From: JADJXV01 sp964527785
Lineage (GTDB): Bacteria; Bacteroidota; Ignavibacteria; Kapaibacteriales; UBA961
Length of the DNA: 27,563 nt
Reading direction: 5' to 3'
Assembly (NCBI GenBank): GCA_964527785.1
Contig: CAZGNO010000050.1
Location: forward strand, 1-27,563
Below the pieces are notes generated by a model, which was not told where the DNA came from, did no database searches, and was given only the letters and a program-made list of their open reading frames with translations. Within the stretch, counting starts at the first letter, position 1, and each line of letters begins with the position of its first letter. Shown in pieces: positions 5,987 to 13,344 of this stretch. A program made the position numbers and the translations under genes.

Positions 5987-8173
5987 ATGGCACGTTTTAG
6001 TTTCCCTTTTTACCGGCAATACGACGCAATGGATTGTGGTCCTACCTGTTTGCGTATGATTGCCAAGCATTATGGGAAAACATATCAACTCCAAACTATT
6101 CGCGACCGCAGTTACCTTACCCGTGAAGGTGTCTCACTACTCGGAATCAGCGATTCGGCAGAATCTGTCGGCTTCAAAACTCTTGCAGCGCGTGTCAATT
6201 ACAAAAAATTATCGGAAGTTCCGCTTCCATGCATAGCGCACTGGAAACAGAACCATTTTGTGGTTATCTACAAAGTAACAAATTCAAGAATTTACGTGGC
6301 TGACCCTGCATACGGGTTATTGACATATACAGCAAAAGACTTCATGGACGGCTGGGTAAGCACCGGAGATGACAAGGGGATAGTCCTGCTGCTCGAACCT
6401 ACTCCCAAATTCTATGAATTGGCAGATGAAACAAAGAAACACTTAACAGGTTTTGGGTTTTTGATATCGTATTTAAGCGGTTATCGTCGTCATATAGTTC
6501 AGTTGGGATTAGGTGCAATTGTGGGGAGTGTGCTTGGATTGCTGTTCCCGCTTATTACGCAATCGGTTGTGGATTTTGGTATTAATACGCAGAATACCGA
6601 CTTCATTTTTATAATGTTAATTGCACAACTGATTTTATTTATCAGTAGAATAAGTGTTGAATTCATACGCAGTTGGATATTACTTCACGTAGGTGCGCGG
6701 ATTAATATTTCGATTATATCGGATTTTTTGATGAAGCTGATGAGATTGCCGATGTCGTATTTTGATACGAAAATGATTGGCGACATTCTTCAGAGAATCG
6801 GTGATCACAAACGAATTGAAAATTTCCTGACAAACAACGCTCTCAATGTGGTGTTTTCACTGGTAAATCTAGTAGTGTTTGGTATAGTGATGGCGGTGTA
6901 TAGTACTACTATGCTGTTGGTGTTTATACTTGGAAGTGCTGCTGCTGCCGGCTGGGTGTTTTTATTTATGAGGAAGCGTGCCGATCTGGATTTTAAGCGA
7001 TTCAGCAAGATGAGCGAGAACCAAAGTTCGCTTATTCAACTCATTACCGGGATGCAGGAAATCAAACTAAACACAGTCGAAAAACAAAAAAGATGGGAAT
7101 GGGAACGTCTGCAAGCTGTTTTATTTCAAATAAATATGAAAAGTTTGTCGCTTGGGCAATACCAACAGGCGGGCTTACTGTTCATTAATGAATTTAAGAA
7201 TATACTGCTTACGTTCTTGGCAGCCAACGAGGTAATTCACGGACGTATGACACTTGGTATGATGATGTCGGTTTCCTATATTATAGGTGCTTTGAGTAGT
7301 CCTATTGAACAATTATTGGGATTTGTAGCAAATGCTCAGGATGCCCGGCTCAGTTTGGAGCGTATGAGCGAAATACATACCAAAGACGACGAAGAGGACG
7401 AAACCGCCGAGAAGGTAAATTTGCTGCCGGCTGATAAAACAATAAACATACAGACTGTTTCATTTCATTATGACAGTCCTCACAGCGAACCGACTCTAAA
7501 GGAAATTGATTGTATTATTCCCGCCGGGAAAGTTACGGCAATAGTTGGTTCAAGCGGAAGCGGAAAGACTACACTGCTGAAACTATTACTGAAATTCTAC
7601 AAAACTGCATCAGGTGATATCCGGGTAGGTAATACATATTTAGAAAATATAAGCACGAAGCTGTGGCGACAACATTGCGGCGTAGTGATGCAAGACGGGT
7701 TTATTTTTTCAGATACAATTGCTCGAAATATTGCGCCGGGTATCGAAAAAATAGATAGGGAACGACTTATCCATGCTGCAAATGTAGCAAATATCAGAGA
7801 ATTTATAGAGTCATTGCCGCTTGGCTATACTACAAAAATAGGGCAGGAAGGGCATGGATTAAGTCAAGGGCAAAAGCAGCGCATACTCATTGCTCGGGCA
7901 GTTTATAAAAATCCTGATTATTTGTTTTTCGATGAAGCTACGAGTGCACTCGACGCTAAAAATGAGCGTGTGATAATGGAAAACCTCAATGAGTTTTACA
8001 AAGGAAAAACTGTTGTGGTTATTGCTCACCGGCTAAGTACCGTTAAAAATGCCGATCAAATACTGGTAATTGAACGCGGCAGTATCGTTGGGCGCGGCTC
8101 ACACGAAGAACTTGTTCGCGAGCGAGGTATCTATTATCATTTAGTTAAGAATCAACTTGAGTTGGGGAATTAA
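5987..8173 (+). CDS. Peptidase-containing ABC exporter (C39 protease, TM, ATPase)
   Basis: Start placed at ATG 5987, giving MARFSFPFYRQYDAMDCGPT, the usual N-terminus of this family. The upstream in-frame ATG at 5873 would add 38 unrelated residues overlapping a repeat; neither start has a clear Shine-Dalgarno. The 728-residue product has the standard three parts. Residues 1-~140 form a C39 cysteine peptidase with oxyanion Gln11, nucleophile Cys17 (DCGPTCLRM), His90 (NHFVVI) and Asp106 (VADPAYG), all intact. Residues ~150-450 are the membrane domain, expected to have six helices. Residues ~480-728 are the ATPase: Walker A GSSGSGKTT (~520), signature LSQGQ (~625), Walker B YLFFDEATSALD (~644) and H-loop IAHRLS. 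Such proteins cut double-glycine leaders and export the peptide. The HlyD partner follows 185 bp downstream. No double-glycine precursor is visible nearby. Confidence 0.9.
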   Translation: MARFSFPFYRQYDAMDCGPTCLRMIAKHYGKTYQLQTIRDRSYLTREGVSLLGISDSAESVGFKTLAARVNYKKLSEVPLPCIAHWKQNHFVVIYKVTNSRIYVADPAYGLLTYTAKDFMDGWVSTGDDKGIVLLLEPTPKFYELADETKKHLTGFGFLISYLSGYRRHIVQLGLGAIVGSVLGLLFPLITQSVVDFGINTQNTDFIFIMLIAQLILFISRISVEFIRSWILLHVGARINISIISDFLMKLMRLPMSYFDTKMIGDILQRIGDHKRIENFLTNNALNVVFSLVNLVVFGIVMAVYSTTMLLVFILGSAAAAGWVFLFMRKRADLDFKRFSKMSENQSSLIQLITGMQEIKLNTVEKQKRWEWERLQAVLFQINMKSLSLGQYQQAGLLFINEFKNILLTFLAANEVIHGRMTLGMMMSVSYIIGALSSPIEQLLGFVANAQDARLSLERMSEIHTKDDEEDETAEKVNLLPADKTINIQTVSFHYDSPHSEPTLKEIDCIIPAGKVTAIVGSSGSGKTTLLKLLLKFYKTASGDIRVGNTYLENISTKLWRQHCGVVMQDGFIFSDTIARNIAPGIEKIDRERLIHAANVANIREFIESLPLGYTTKIGQEGHGLSQGQKQRILIARAVYKNPDYLFFDEATSALDAKNERVIMENLNEFYKGKTVVVIAHRLSTVKNADQILVIERGSIVGRGSHEELVRERGIYYHLVKNQLELGN

Positions 8174-8244
8174 TATATTTATAGAAAAATGTAGGTGTAA
8201 TTCAAGTATGAATTATGATGTGTAGTATTATGCAAAGCTCACTT

Positions 8245-8279
8245 TCCGTTGCGCTGGGTTTGCAAGCCCTGTGCTACTG
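8245..8279. repeat. Degenerate copy of the GGGTTTGCAAACCC palindrome
   Basis: TCCGTTGCGCTGGGTTTGCA and the following 15 bases align with the perfect palindrome at 17704-17753: both have TCCGT, the core GGGTTTGCAA(G/A)CCC and (T)CTAC in the same order. Here the stem has decayed (a T-G wobble and a T-T mismatch). It lies between the exporter and its HlyD partner. Confidence 0.6.
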
Positions 8280-8358
8280 AAATATAGTAAATCAACGGAA
8301 ATATACAACTTCATAATTCATCTTTAAGTAAAAACTAATTACAATCAAGAACCCACAA

Positions 8359-9657
8359 ATGCCAACCGAAAAACCCATAGAACTTCGCAGCGATGATGTG
8401 CAGGAAATCCTGACACAGATGCCCTCGTGGGTGGTACGATGGGGAATTACTGTCATTTTCGCTGCAATTGCAATATTGGTAACTGCTTCATTTGTAATAA
8501 AATATCCAGATATTATTACAGCCCGTGTCATAGTAAGTACTCCGATTCCTCCTGTAAAAGTGGTAGCTCAGTCAAGCGGTAAAATGGTAAGTCTGCCGGT
8601 GAAGGATAATCAAATCGTCAAAATGGGAACGATACTCGCTGTTATTGAAAACCCCGCTTCGTTGGGCGATGTGACAAAATTACGAGTACAACTTGAGCAT
8701 TTTCAAGGTGTGATGACACAGCCCGAACTTGCAACAAATTTTAAATTAGAAAAATATTCATCGCTTGGCGAACTCCAAGCCGATTACTCTAATTTTGTTC
8801 AGAATTTTTTAGAATATCAATTTGCGATTCAAACGAATTTTGCTGCCTCAAAAGCTGCATCTTTACATCAGCAAGCAGTATATTACAAAGATTTAGACAG
8901 TAAATTCACACAGCAAAAAGAATTGCTCGTTCGTGACGTGGAATTAACACGAAAAAAATATGAAAGCGACAAGGGGCTAAAATCCAGTGGATATTTATCA
9001 GAAACCGAACTTGCTACATCTGAAAGTGCATATCTGCAAAAGAAATACGCCCTTCAATCTGTCGAGACGAATGCTCTCAATAATTCAATCAGACTTTCTG
9101 AAACACAAAAATCTATTCTTGAACTTAGACAGCAATTCAGTGAGAAAGTATATCAACTTACGGTATTGATGCAAGAGTCCTATAAAAAACTGATGAGCCG
9201 GCTCGATATGTGGGAGCAAAAATATATTATGAAAGCTCCGATAGACGGCTCGGTTTCGTTCTTTAAATTTTGGAGCAAGAATCAGTTTGTAACATCGGGT
9301 GAAGAGGTGCTGGCAATTGTACCTCCGTCTGCTGTACTTTCAGGTAAAGCATATTTGCCTCGAGACGGTTCAGGCAAGGTAAAGCCGGGACAGATGGTAA
9401 AATTAAAGTTCGACAGTTATCCATACTATGAGTTTGGGGCAGTAGACGGGAAAGTGGAGTCGGTAGCTCAAGTATCAAAAGATAATGAATATTTAACTGA
9501 AATATCACTTCCGAACGGATTATATACCAATTATAATAAGAAACTGGATTTCAAACAGGAAATGCAAGCAAACGGAGAAATAATAACCGAAGATTTACGA
9601 TTGATTGACCGTGTGTTTTATCGGTTTAGGTATTTGATAACGGCTGGCGGTAGGTAA
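8359..9657 (+). CDS. HlyD-family membrane fusion protein of the ABC exporter
   Basis: The 432-residue protein has a short cytoplasmic N-terminus and one membrane helix (~27-48), followed by a periplasmic part. The first half of a lipoyl-like barrel-sandwich is at ~66-100 (VKVVAQSSGKMVSLPV ... GTILAVIE), followed by a long helical hairpin rich in Glu, Lys and Gln (~105-285). The second half (MKAPIDGSVSFF ... GEEVLAIVPP) and a beta-barrel (~315-400) complete the fold. In type I export, this protein joins the inner-membrane ABC exporter to an outer-membrane channel. It directly follows the peptidase-containing exporter, so the pair likely works together; no TolC-like gene is in the window, so the outer channel must be encoded elsewhere. 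ATG start chosen by alignment to the family; no Shine-Dalgarno is visible. Confidence 0.87.
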   Translation: MPTEKPIELRSDDVQEILTQMPSWVVRWGITVIFAAIAILVTASFVIKYPDIITARVIVSTPIPPVKVVAQSSGKMVSLPVKDNQIVKMGTILAVIENPASLGDVTKLRVQLEHFQGVMTQPELATNFKLEKYSSLGELQADYSNFVQNFLEYQFAIQTNFAASKAASLHQQAVYYKDLDSKFTQQKELLVRDVELTRKKYESDKGLKSSGYLSETELATSESAYLQKKYALQSVETNALNNSIRLSETQKSILELRQQFSEKVYQLTVLMQESYKKLMSRLDMWEQKYIMKAPIDGSVSFFKFWSKNQFVTSGEEVLAIVPPSAVLSGKAYLPRDGSGKVKPGQMVKLKFDSYPYYEFGAVDGKVESVAQVSKDNEYLTEISLPNGLYTNYNKKLDFKQEMQANGEIITEDLRLIDRVFYRFRYLITAGGR

Positions 9658-9659
9658 GG

Positions 9660-9697
9660 ATAGCCCACGGTTGAAACCGTGGGCTATGTTTTTTTTA
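9660..9697 (+). terminator. Terminator-like hairpin, copy 1 of a repeated element
   Basis: ATAGCCCACGGTT and AACCGTGGGCTAT (9660-9687) form a perfect 13-bp stem with a 2-nt centre, followed by G and a T tract to ~9696. It ends the HlyD transcript and its T tract overlaps the stop codon of the convergent gene (TAA at 9695-9697 on the minus strand). An inverted copy lies at 11545-11576. Confidence 0.8.
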
Positions 9698-11443
9698 TTC
9701 TTTTATGATTTTCACTCGCTCAATATTCCCACCTTCGCTCATCTCCAAAAAATACATTCCCTTCGGCTGCTGATTAATATCGAGAGTGAGTGAATGTGCG
9801 TTCACATCAGATTCCTCAATAGCTGTTTGCCCAAGGAGATTGATTAGTTTGATTCTGCCGTTTGTGATTTGTTTGCCAAAGTTGACGGTAATGGAATTGC
9901 TGCTCGGGTTAGGTGAGACACTGAAATCAGTAGGTTCTTCAAATTCTTGGACATCAACCGGTACTTGTTTTATTTTCAAAATATAAATATCTGTTTCACC
10001 TTCTGATACTATGTAATGTAAACCTGCACCAGGATCAAAGTCACCGACTCCAACCATTGTTCCAGCAACATAAATTGTTCCTGATACTTCTACAGAAATT
10101 GAAACGACTTTAGAAGTTCCTAATTGTTTAGCCCATGCAAAATTTCCCTGAGCATCTAATTTTGAAATGAAAACATCATACGTGCCAAGAGAGGAATTAT
10201 AGGGGTTTGTTGCACCCATTGAGGAAATAAGCGTACTAATTGCAGAACTCGGATCGAAATCTGCAATTGTAGAAAACAGACCTACAGTATAGACATTTCC
10301 TGAGCCGTCTATTGCAAGTGAAGTCCCTACATCAGTGCCTCCTCCTCCCATTTTTTTCGCCCATTGGAGCTTTCCAGATGAATCCAACTTTAAGACAAAA
10401 ATATCCATACCCCCAGTTGAGCTAAGAGTTACTATCGTTGTACCAGGTGCAAAATCAGCTGTACCTGTAAAGCCACCTGTTACATATACATTGCCTGAAA
10501 TATCAGTTTTTATGAAATTGCCCTGATCACTATCGTATCCGCTAACAGTAGTTGCCCACTTAAAATCTCCAAATTTATCGAGTTTTGAAATAAATATATG
10601 AAGTGAACCCCGTTCAAAAGGAACAATATTGTAAACACCTTTACCAGGGTCAAAATCAGTTGTCCCATTGAATATACCTGTTGTATAAACATTTCCGAAA
10701 TCATCAACTGATATTGAGTTGCCAGAACAGAAAGAAGGAGTGCCATCACTCTCAAATTGTTTTGCCCATGTAAAATCACCTGATGAATCGAATTTTATTA
10801 CGAAAATATCCGGTCCGTCATATCCGGTTAAATTAAAAACTTCTTTTCCGGGGTTAAAGTCAACCGTTCCTTGGAAATTACCTATTCCATAAACATTACC
10901 GGATTTATCAACTGTTATGGATTTCCCGCGTGTAGAGTATTGGTTTCCTTCAATATTCACAGCCCAAATAAAAGTACCGTTACTGTCAAATTTCGCATAA
11001 TACACACTGGCATTGTCGTTCCTATTGACTGTGATTAAATTGTAAACACTCGTATCCGGGTCAAAATCTACTGTTCCGTAAAAATAACCTGTAATGTACA
11101 GATTACCAACATTATCCAAAACTATCGAACTAGCATAAGAATATCCGTTTCCTTCGATTTCTTTTGCCCATACAAAATTACCGGAAGGGTCTAATTTTGA
11201 AATAAACACACTTGTAATTTTTTCTGATGTCAGATTGAAAATACCTGCCGAAGGGTCAAAATCAACTGTGCCATAAAAATAACCTGTGGAATATACATTT
11301 CCAGATGGGTCAACAGCAACTGAGGTTACATTATCTTCATAACCACCTCCAATTTGCTTTACCCATTGAAGTTGTGGGATTTGTGAGTATGCTGAAATGG
11401 TAGTGAAAAGAAATATGAGGAGTGAAAAGGTTAGAATTTTCAT
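9695..11443 (-). CDS. Secreted beta-propeller-repeat protein with T9SS sorting tail
   Basis: Start chosen at the ATG whose first base is 11443: it begins a signal peptide (MKILTFSLLIFLFTTISAYS|Q). The open frame runs 61 codons further upstream, across the hairpin at 11545-11577, but nothing there looks coding. The mature protein has at least seven repeats of ~60-70 residues, each with a G(N/T)(V/L/I)Y..G.(F/M).G..DF(D/N/A)P pattern followed by a F.(S/A)KLD..G...WA(K)...G unit, as in SBBP-type beta-propeller repeat proteins. The C-terminal ~80 residues are a type A T9SS sorting domain (DFSVSPNPSSNSITVNF ... GMYFLEM). The product of 582 residues is therefore expected on the cell surface or secreted; its ligand is unknown. 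It stands alone, flanked by two inverted terminator-like hairpins. The DFDPGxG loops could bind calcium, which is inference. Confidence 0.85.
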   Translation of the reverse strand: MKILTFSLLIFLFTTISAYSQIPQLQWVKQIGGGYEDNVTSVAVDPSGNVYSTGYFYGTVDFDPSAGIFNLTSEKITSVFISKLDPSGNFVWAKEIEGNGYSYASSIVLDNVGNLYITGYFYGTVDFDPDTSVYNLITVNRNDNASVYYAKFDSNGTFIWAVNIEGNQYSTRGKSITVDKSGNVYGIGNFQGTVDFNPGKEVFNLTGYDGPDIFVIKFDSSGDFTWAKQFESDGTPSFCSGNSISVDDFGNVYTTGIFNGTTDFDPGKGVYNIVPFERGSLHIFISKLDKFGDFKWATTVSGYDSDQGNFIKTDISGNVYVTGGFTGTADFAPGTTIVTLSSTGGMDIFVLKLDSSGKLQWAKKMGGGGTDVGTSLAIDGSGNVYTVGLFSTIADFDPSSAISTLISSMGATNPYNSSLGTYDVFISKLDAQGNFAWAKQLGTSKVVSISVEVSGTIYVAGTMVGVGDFDPGAGLHYIVSEGETDIYILKIKQVPVDVQEFEEPTDFSVSPNPSSNSITVNFGKQITNGRIKLINLLGQTAIEESDVNAHSLTLDINQQPKGMYFLEMSEGGNIERVKIIKE

Positions 11444-11544
11444 GCGCGAATTGTTAGTGATTAAGGTTTGTGTTATACAATAACTATTGTCAAGTTCATA
11501 TTTGTAATAATAACACACAGGTGAAGATATTATCACGAATCTAC

Positions 11545-11577
11545 AAAAAAACATAGCCCACAGTTTCAACCGTGGGA
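11545..11577 (-). terminator. Terminator-like hairpin, copy 2 (minus strand)
   Basis: Read on the minus strand, CCCACGGTTGAAAC then TGTGGGCTATG is followed by seven T. It matches copy 1 (9664-9695) over about 32 bases with one difference. It lies 15 bp after the stop codon of the histidine kinase gene and so likely ends that transcript. Confidence 0.75.
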
Positions 11578-11591
11578 GCAAAATCGAGCCC

Positions 11592-12839
11592 CTACACTTC
11601 ATCACTCTCCGGCAGCTCAATTGCAAACGTAGTCCCTTTATTCGGTGCAGATGTTTTCACAAAGATTTTCCCGTTGTGGTATTTTTCGATGATACGTTTC
11701 GAGAGCGAAAGCCCCAGACCCCAACCGCGCTTTTTGGTGGTGAAGCCCGGCAAAAATACCTGCCTGCGGACATGGGAAGTCATCCCTTTGCCCGTGTCAC
11801 GGACTGTAAGGCATATTTTACCGCGTGCATTCCAAAAGAGTTTTACGTTCACTGAGCCGTTTTGTGAATCAATTGCCTCCACTCCGTTTTTGAGCAGATT
11901 TTCTATTACCCATTCAAATAAATCTACGTTGATATTGGCAACAATTGTTTCGTCAAGCTGGCGGTTTATCTCTATTTTTTTTCCTAGATGTGGTACCCGC
12001 CGTTCATAATACCCGCAAACCTTTTCTACAATTTTGCTGACATTTTCCGGTTTCTTTTTGGGGAGTGACCCGATTGTTGAAAACCTGTTGGCGATAATAT
12101 TCAAACGGGAAATATCATGTTCCATTTCCTGGATTGTTTCCCCGACGAGTTTTGGTTCATCGGCGTTCATTTTCAGAATTTCAATCCATGCGAGTAAACT
12201 CGAGAGGGGAGTGCCGAGTTGGTGTGCTGCTTCTTTTGCCATTCCTACCCATACGTTTGATTCTTCTGTTCGGCGAAGATAGCTAAAAGCAATATAAGCT
12301 ATGAAGATAAATGCGCTGACGATAACAATCTCTACAAACGGAAGGAGTTGTATCTGACGCAAAAGCGGTGAATTAGAATAATAAATCCGCTGGATAAGTA
12401 CGCCTTCTTCGTTTTTAATGTCAATCGGAGGATATAAGTTACCCATTTCCTGAACCATCATATCCATGAATTGCTTCTGCTGTTCGGGAGTAAGGGATGT
12501 ATCGAGGGCGATATTTTGCGAATAGTCAGCGTAGGGTACGTTCGGAATATTCTGACCGTCTGTAAATATCGTCGGAAATGAAATTGTACTGTTTATTTGC
12601 TGAATGGTATAGAGCAAATCATCAACGTTCGAATTTGGATTTGAAATAAATCGAGAATAAATGGCAGCATAAAACTCGACTGTTTTTTTCTCACGGTTGC
12701 TAAGTTCATTAACGATAAGTCGTGTGTAAAATAATACTCCAACGACCATTATAAACGCAAAGAACGAAAGAAATGCTTTGATTTGCCATTTCGTGAGGGT
12801 TCGTTTCCAAAGTTTACCGGCGGGATGGAGGAGTTTCAT
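11592..12839 (-). CDS. Sensor histidine kinase (orphan)
   Basis: The 415-residue product has a membrane helix at ~20-42, a ~125-residue extracytoplasmic region, a second helix at ~166-187, then a cytoplasmic kinase. The phosphoacceptor is His206 in AAHQLGTPLSSL, the N box is NLLKNGVEAID (314-324), G1 is DTGKGM (348-353), and G2 is GWGLGLS (372-378). All catalytic boxes are intact. No PAS or HAMP domain is recognisable; the H box follows the second helix by only ~18 residues. No response regulator gene is adjacent, so the partner must be elsewhere. The extracytoplasmic region has no motif I recognise, so the signal is unknown. No Shine-Dalgarno precedes the ATG. A terminator-like hairpin follows. 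Confidence 0.9.
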   Translation of the reverse strand: MKLLHPAGKLWKRTLTKWQIKAFLSFFAFIMVVGVLFYTRLIVNELSNREKKTVEFYAAIYSRFISNPNSNVDDLLYTIQQINSTISFPTIFTDGQNIPNVPYADYSQNIALDTSLTPEQQKQFMDMMVQEMGNLYPPIDIKNEEGVLIQRIYYSNSPLLRQIQLLPFVEIVIVSAFIFIAYIAFSYLRRTEESNVWVGMAKEAAHQLGTPLSSLLAWIEILKMNADEPKLVGETIQEMEHDISRLNIIANRFSTIGSLPKKKPENVSKIVEKVCGYYERRVPHLGKKIEINRQLDETIVANINVDLFEWVIENLLKNGVEAIDSQNGSVNVKLFWNARGKICLTVRDTGKGMTSHVRRQVFLPGFTTKKRGWGLGLSLSKRIIEKYHNGKIFVKTSAPNKGTTFAIELPESDEV

Positions 12840-12928
12840 GCCGAAGATTGAATGTTTTTAGGTTAATAACTGATGTTACGCAAGAATAAATTTAATTTGA
12901 GAATTTCCATTATGATTGTCTGCATTAA

Positions 12929-13099
12929 ATCCCGTTAGGGATGCCATATCGGTAGAAGATTGAATCACCCCATAGAAAAATCCCGTTAGGTATGCCATAT
13001 AGGTCAGAGAGACATTGCCGTTTTTAACCGATATTACGTTCCTATGGAACTTCGGTACTTTTAATCCCACTTCTACCGATATTACGTTCCTACGGAACT
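12929..13099. repeat. Four copies of a ~30-bp hairpin repeat, two per orientation
   Basis: Copies 1 (12929-12958) and 2 (12980-13009) read ATCCCGTTAGG(G/T)AT then GCCATAT(C/A)GGT. Copies 3 (13027-13050) and 4 (13070-13099) are in the opposite orientation and read, reverse-complemented, (A)GTTCC(A/G)TAGGAACG then TAATATCGGT. Each has a small palindromic head (ATCCC-GTT-AGGGAT type or GTTCC-GTA-GGAAC type) and a conserved tail ending in TATCGGTAGAAG where intact. Pairing copy 1 with 4 and 2 with 3 gives one long imperfect stem. Confidence 0.75.
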
Positions 13100-13130
13100 A
13101 TTCTAGACTGAATTACAACTAATAATTTAT

Positions 13131-13150
13131 TCTTGCTTGTTCTTGCTTGT
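13131..13150. repeat. 10-bp tandem duplication in the right end of element 2
   Basis: TCTTGCTTGT occurs twice in direct succession (13131-13140 and 13141-13150). Removing one copy makes the right terminal repeat line up with the left one, so this is a slippage event after or during insertion. Confidence 0.8.
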
Positions 13151-13344
13151 GTAACATCAGTTAATAATTATTCGACGTAATTATGTTTGGGATAAAGTTA
13201 TTCAAAACGACCAATGTTCACTGTTTGGGTAGGCGCAGATGGTTATGTAACTCAGAGATATAATTAATTATATAAATGTTCCACATCAATATATTTGAAA
13301 AAAATGCTACGAAACCCTTCAAAAAATAATAGATAATCGAAATA

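Larger units (their letters stand above)
12869..13161. mobile_element. MITE-like element 2 (293 bp)
   Basis: The left end ACTGATGTTACGCAAGAATA (from 12869) matches the reverse complement of the right end (ACTGATGTTAC...CAAGAATAAATT, ending at 13161). It is flanked by TAATA on both sides (12864-12868 and 13162-13166), a perfect 5-bp target duplication. The ends match element 1 at 5382-5696, but the interiors differ: this one carries four inverted-pair copies of a ~30-bp repeat. It sits just upstream of the histidine kinase start, so its insertion may have changed that promoter. An ORF-length stretch inside (12876-13070, minus) reads through the repeats and is not a gene. Confidence 0.65.

Noticed and set aside
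11444..11626. N-terminal extension of the beta-propeller protein
   Set aside because: It reads through the hairpin at 11545-11577 and overlaps the kinase gene end; the signal peptide begins at 11443.
12876..13070. 64-codon minus-strand ORF inside MITE 2
   Set aside because: It is translated repeat sequence (the two similar TG-containing segments come from repeat copies 1 and 2).
12929..13099. CRISPR array
   Set aside because: Only four degenerate copies in two orientations with uneven spacing; no cas genes nearby.
13167..13344. Possible small gene between MITE 2 and ptrB
   Set aside because: The open frames overlap the end of ptrB or lack a start site and any recognisable feature.
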